From Paraprevotella xylaniphila YIT 11841 (GTDB lineage Bacteria; Bacteroidota; Bacteroidia; Bacteroidales; Bacteroidaceae): DNA of 64,000 nt. Shown in pieces: positions 62,351 through 64,000 of the stretch. A program made the translations under genes and the position numbers. The notes under the pieces were generated by a model. It had not been told where the DNA came from and did no database searches. It saw nothing but the letters and a program-made list of their open reading frames with translations. The stretch lies in the NCBI RefSeq assembly GCF_000205165.1, contig NZ_GL883811.1, forward strand, positions 1 to 64,000, given 5' to 3'. Within the stretch, counting starts at the first letter, position 1. The number at the start of each line of letters is the position of its first letter.

Positions 62351-64000
62351 TTAATAGAGGTCTTCCCCGAGACCTCCGGCTCCGCAGATGTCTATCGGAA
62401 CCAGTTCCATGTAATCGAGGACGAAGTTTCCGCTTTCACTGCTTGAAAGCACGGAACGCAAACGTATGGTATGGTGGGTGTTTGCTTTTACTTCCACGTT
62501 ACAGATTTTACGACGCATCAAATCGTTCTGGTTATAATGAGTTACACAGACGCTTGCACTGTATCTTGGTGCGTCAGTTCCGTCGTTATTGTAGAACGCA
62601 CCCTTGGGGCCGCTGTAGTATCCGTTATTCTTCATGACACGTGCATTCTCTTCCAATTCCTCAGAAGTATAGATACCGCTGGAGTTTTCTTCTTTGTTTC
62701 TCCAACCCTTGAAGCCGTTGTAAAGGCCGCCTACTCTTGCGTCGCTAGGGCCGTATCGCATGTCTATAGGAATGCCTTGAGGTACGCCGTCCACATAAAC
62801 CTGTCCGATTCCGCGGTCGGCCAAGGCGCAATAACCTAAACGCAGTTCGTAGGTGCCGGGAGGCACATTAGGCAGGCGGAAGGTCACGTCGTAACTCGTA
62901 CCCAAAACGCCTAATACGTCTCCATGCAAACTCGACCAATATACGATGGGGCGCTGTATGAAGAAAGTGGTGTTTTCGCTGAATGTGGCATTCTTTAAGT
63001 AACCGGGTGGAAGATAATAATTGTAACCTCCGGCTTCTGTCCCGTCTTCGCTGTTGTCTCCGGCGTTATAGGCTTGTGTAGGATTACCGCACAAGCGGAT
63101 GTTGTTGTTGGTCAGTTCCGGCCACAACGTCATGAAGTCGATTCGCATACGGGTATTCATGACCTTGGCGCGCATGGTTTGGTCGTAGGCCAACACGTCG
63201 TCTATGTAGAAATAAGCCACATTCAACGAGAAGTTGTCGGTATTTTCAGGAGTCGTCAGATGGGCACCTCGGATGCGTTCATCATTGTTGTACGCGCTGG
63301 CATGACTATGGTTGATATAGTAATCACGTTCGTATTCTACCGCAGGGTCGATTGTACGGTAAACCCGTTCCAATTTTATTGTAGAAAAGTCTAACAAGGT
63401 GCCGACCCATTCCGTCGGGTCAAGATAAGCCGTATTGACTCCCCAACAGTTTACCAGTTTGGCCGTGCTAGTGAACAACCGGTCGAGGATATGGTAAGAC
63501 AGGAACATGTGCAGGGGGTTATATTGGCTCTTCAATGAAGATTTGTTCCAATAAAGTTCTTTGTATGTCTTTCCGGTAGAAGGGTCTGTCTTGTCTAACC
63601 CGAAGATGCTGGCAGAAGTGTTGTCATCGTATTTTTCTTCAGCTAAGTCATACAGGGCGTCGATCTTTTCATCCATGGTCATGCCCTCGTTGAAACGGTC
63701 GTTGTATTTCTCGTAAAGTACTTTGTCGGGTACGATGAGAAGCGTGAAACCGCTATATCGATGATCCGGACGTTTGCCTACATAGTTTTCATTTCCGATA
63801 CGCATGCTTTGTGTGAATGGAGCGTAGTTGTTTTTCCATTCTTCGTAGTCATCATCACGGTAGCGTGACAGGGAGTCGAGCAGTGCGGTCCGTTTGAGGG
63901 CTTCATAGAAGATGGTGAAATCTTCATGGTTCTCATCCAATAGGCTGGCTCCCAGACTGGTATTGGGTACTAAAACCTTGTCTACAGGATGTACTACTCC
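62351..64000 (-). CDS. Fasciclin-domain protein, N-terminus beyond the window
   Basis: Partial: 549 residues are readable and the frame is open at the right edge. The first residues in the window, GVVHPVDKVLVPNTS, are the closing motif of a FAS1 (fasciclin) domain. A second FAS1-like stretch begins DENHEDFTIFYEALKRT and shows YSGFTLLIVPDKVLYEKY; the C-terminal ~250 residues look like carbohydrate-binding-type beta-sandwiches (VPPGTYELRLGYCALAD). FAS1 proteins are usually surface adhesins; in Bacteroidota they often sit near SusC/D loci. The part outside the window may include a lipoprotein signal. A TTG at 63940 is not a real start. Confidence 0.75.
   Translation of the reverse strand, partial: GVVHPVDKVLVPNTSLGASLLDENHEDFTIFYEALKRTALLDSLSRYRDDDYEEWKNNYAPFTQSMRIGNENYVGKRPDHRYSGFTLLIVPDKVLYEKYNDRFNEGMTMDEKIDALYDLAEEKYDDNTSASIFGLDKTDPSTGKTYKELYWNKSSLKSQYNPLHMFLSYHILDRLFTSTAKLVNCWGVNTAYLDPTEWVGTLLDFSTIKLERVYRTIDPAVEYERDYYINHSHASAYNNDERIRGAHLTTPENTDNFSLNVAYFYIDDVLAYDQTMRAKVMNTRMRIDFMTLWPELTNNNIRLCGNPTQAYNAGDNSEDGTEAGGYNYYLPPGYLKNATFSENTTFFIQRPIVYWSSLHGDVLGVLGTSYDVTFRLPNVPPGTYELRLGYCALADRGIGQVYVDGVPQGIPIDMRYGPSDARVGGLYNGFKGWRNKEENSSGIYTSEELEENARVMKNNGYYSGPKGAFYNNDGTDAPRYSASVCVTHYNQNDLMRRKICNVEVKANTHHTIRLRSVLSSSESGNFVLDYMELVPIDICGAGGLGEDLY

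Noticed and set aside
1-64000. tRNA genes and CRISPR arrays
   Set aside because: No cloverleaf-compatible sequence or regularly spaced direct repeats were recognised by eye; a dedicated search could still find a tRNA.

Overview
The window reads as chromosome of a member of the Bacteroidota, order Bacteroidales. The evidence is the promoter grammar (-7 boxes of the form TAnnTTTG, several with a TTG or TTTG about 19-20 nt upstream), a TamA variant made as a lipoprotein (TamL), a BtuG-type surface propeller beside BtuB, the thrA / phosphoglycerate-mutase-like / thrC operon, and many lipoproteins and TonB receptors. Base composition is near balanced except for an AT-richer stretch at about 31.9-35.6 kb. 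I cannot name the genus. I saw no tRNA, rRNA or CRISPR array.

Layout: 0-10 kb holds a probable IS end, a sugar-nucleotidyltransferase-like gene, the tamB-tamL pair (outer-membrane assembly), a cyclophilin lipoprotein and an ExoX-C-like protein. 10-24.9 kb holds an LtaS-type membrane phosphotransferase, an anchored coiled-coil protein, a TolC/HlyD/ABC-2 permease efflux operon that also carries a secreted BNR propeller protein, an ABC-F ATPase and an M13 peptidase. 24.9-31.2 kb holds metA, a U32 peptidase-like protein and a zinc-ribbon membrane protein, then a convergent TonB receptor. 31.2-35.6 kb is an AT-rich accessory patch: a secreted protein, a frameshifted O-antigen-ligase-like gene with C-terminal repeats, an orphan LuxR regulator and a 47-residue peptide gene that gene callers would probably miss. 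35.6-42.3 kb is a complete vitamin B12 import operon (btuB-btuG-btuF-btuC-btuD) behind a cobalamin riboswitch. 42.9-46.7 kb holds radA, an FAD-dependent dehydrogenase and a small barrel protein. 46.8-52 kb is the threonine operon with a strong terminator. 52-57.8 kb holds a lipoprotein, Hsp20 and late cobalamin-assembly genes (cobQ, cbiB, cobD). 57.9-64 kb holds surface or barrel genes, a phosphatase, a SIMPL protein and a fasciclin-domain protein cut by the window end.

How parts work together: the btu operon would carry corrinoids from the cell surface to the cytoplasm, and CobQ/CbiB/CobD would attach the aminopropanol arm needed to build or repair cobalamin. The thr operon feeds homoserine to both threonine and, through metA, methionine, whose last step often uses B12.

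Most notable: (1) a 194-bp segment bounded by perfect 21-bp inverted repeats at 59703-59896, containing one outward-facing consensus promoter between divergent surface-protein genes, which looks like a phase-variable invertible promoter; (2) the unannotated 47-residue peptide gene beside the LuxR regulator; (3) a family of short intergenic repeats shared by four gene-free gaps.
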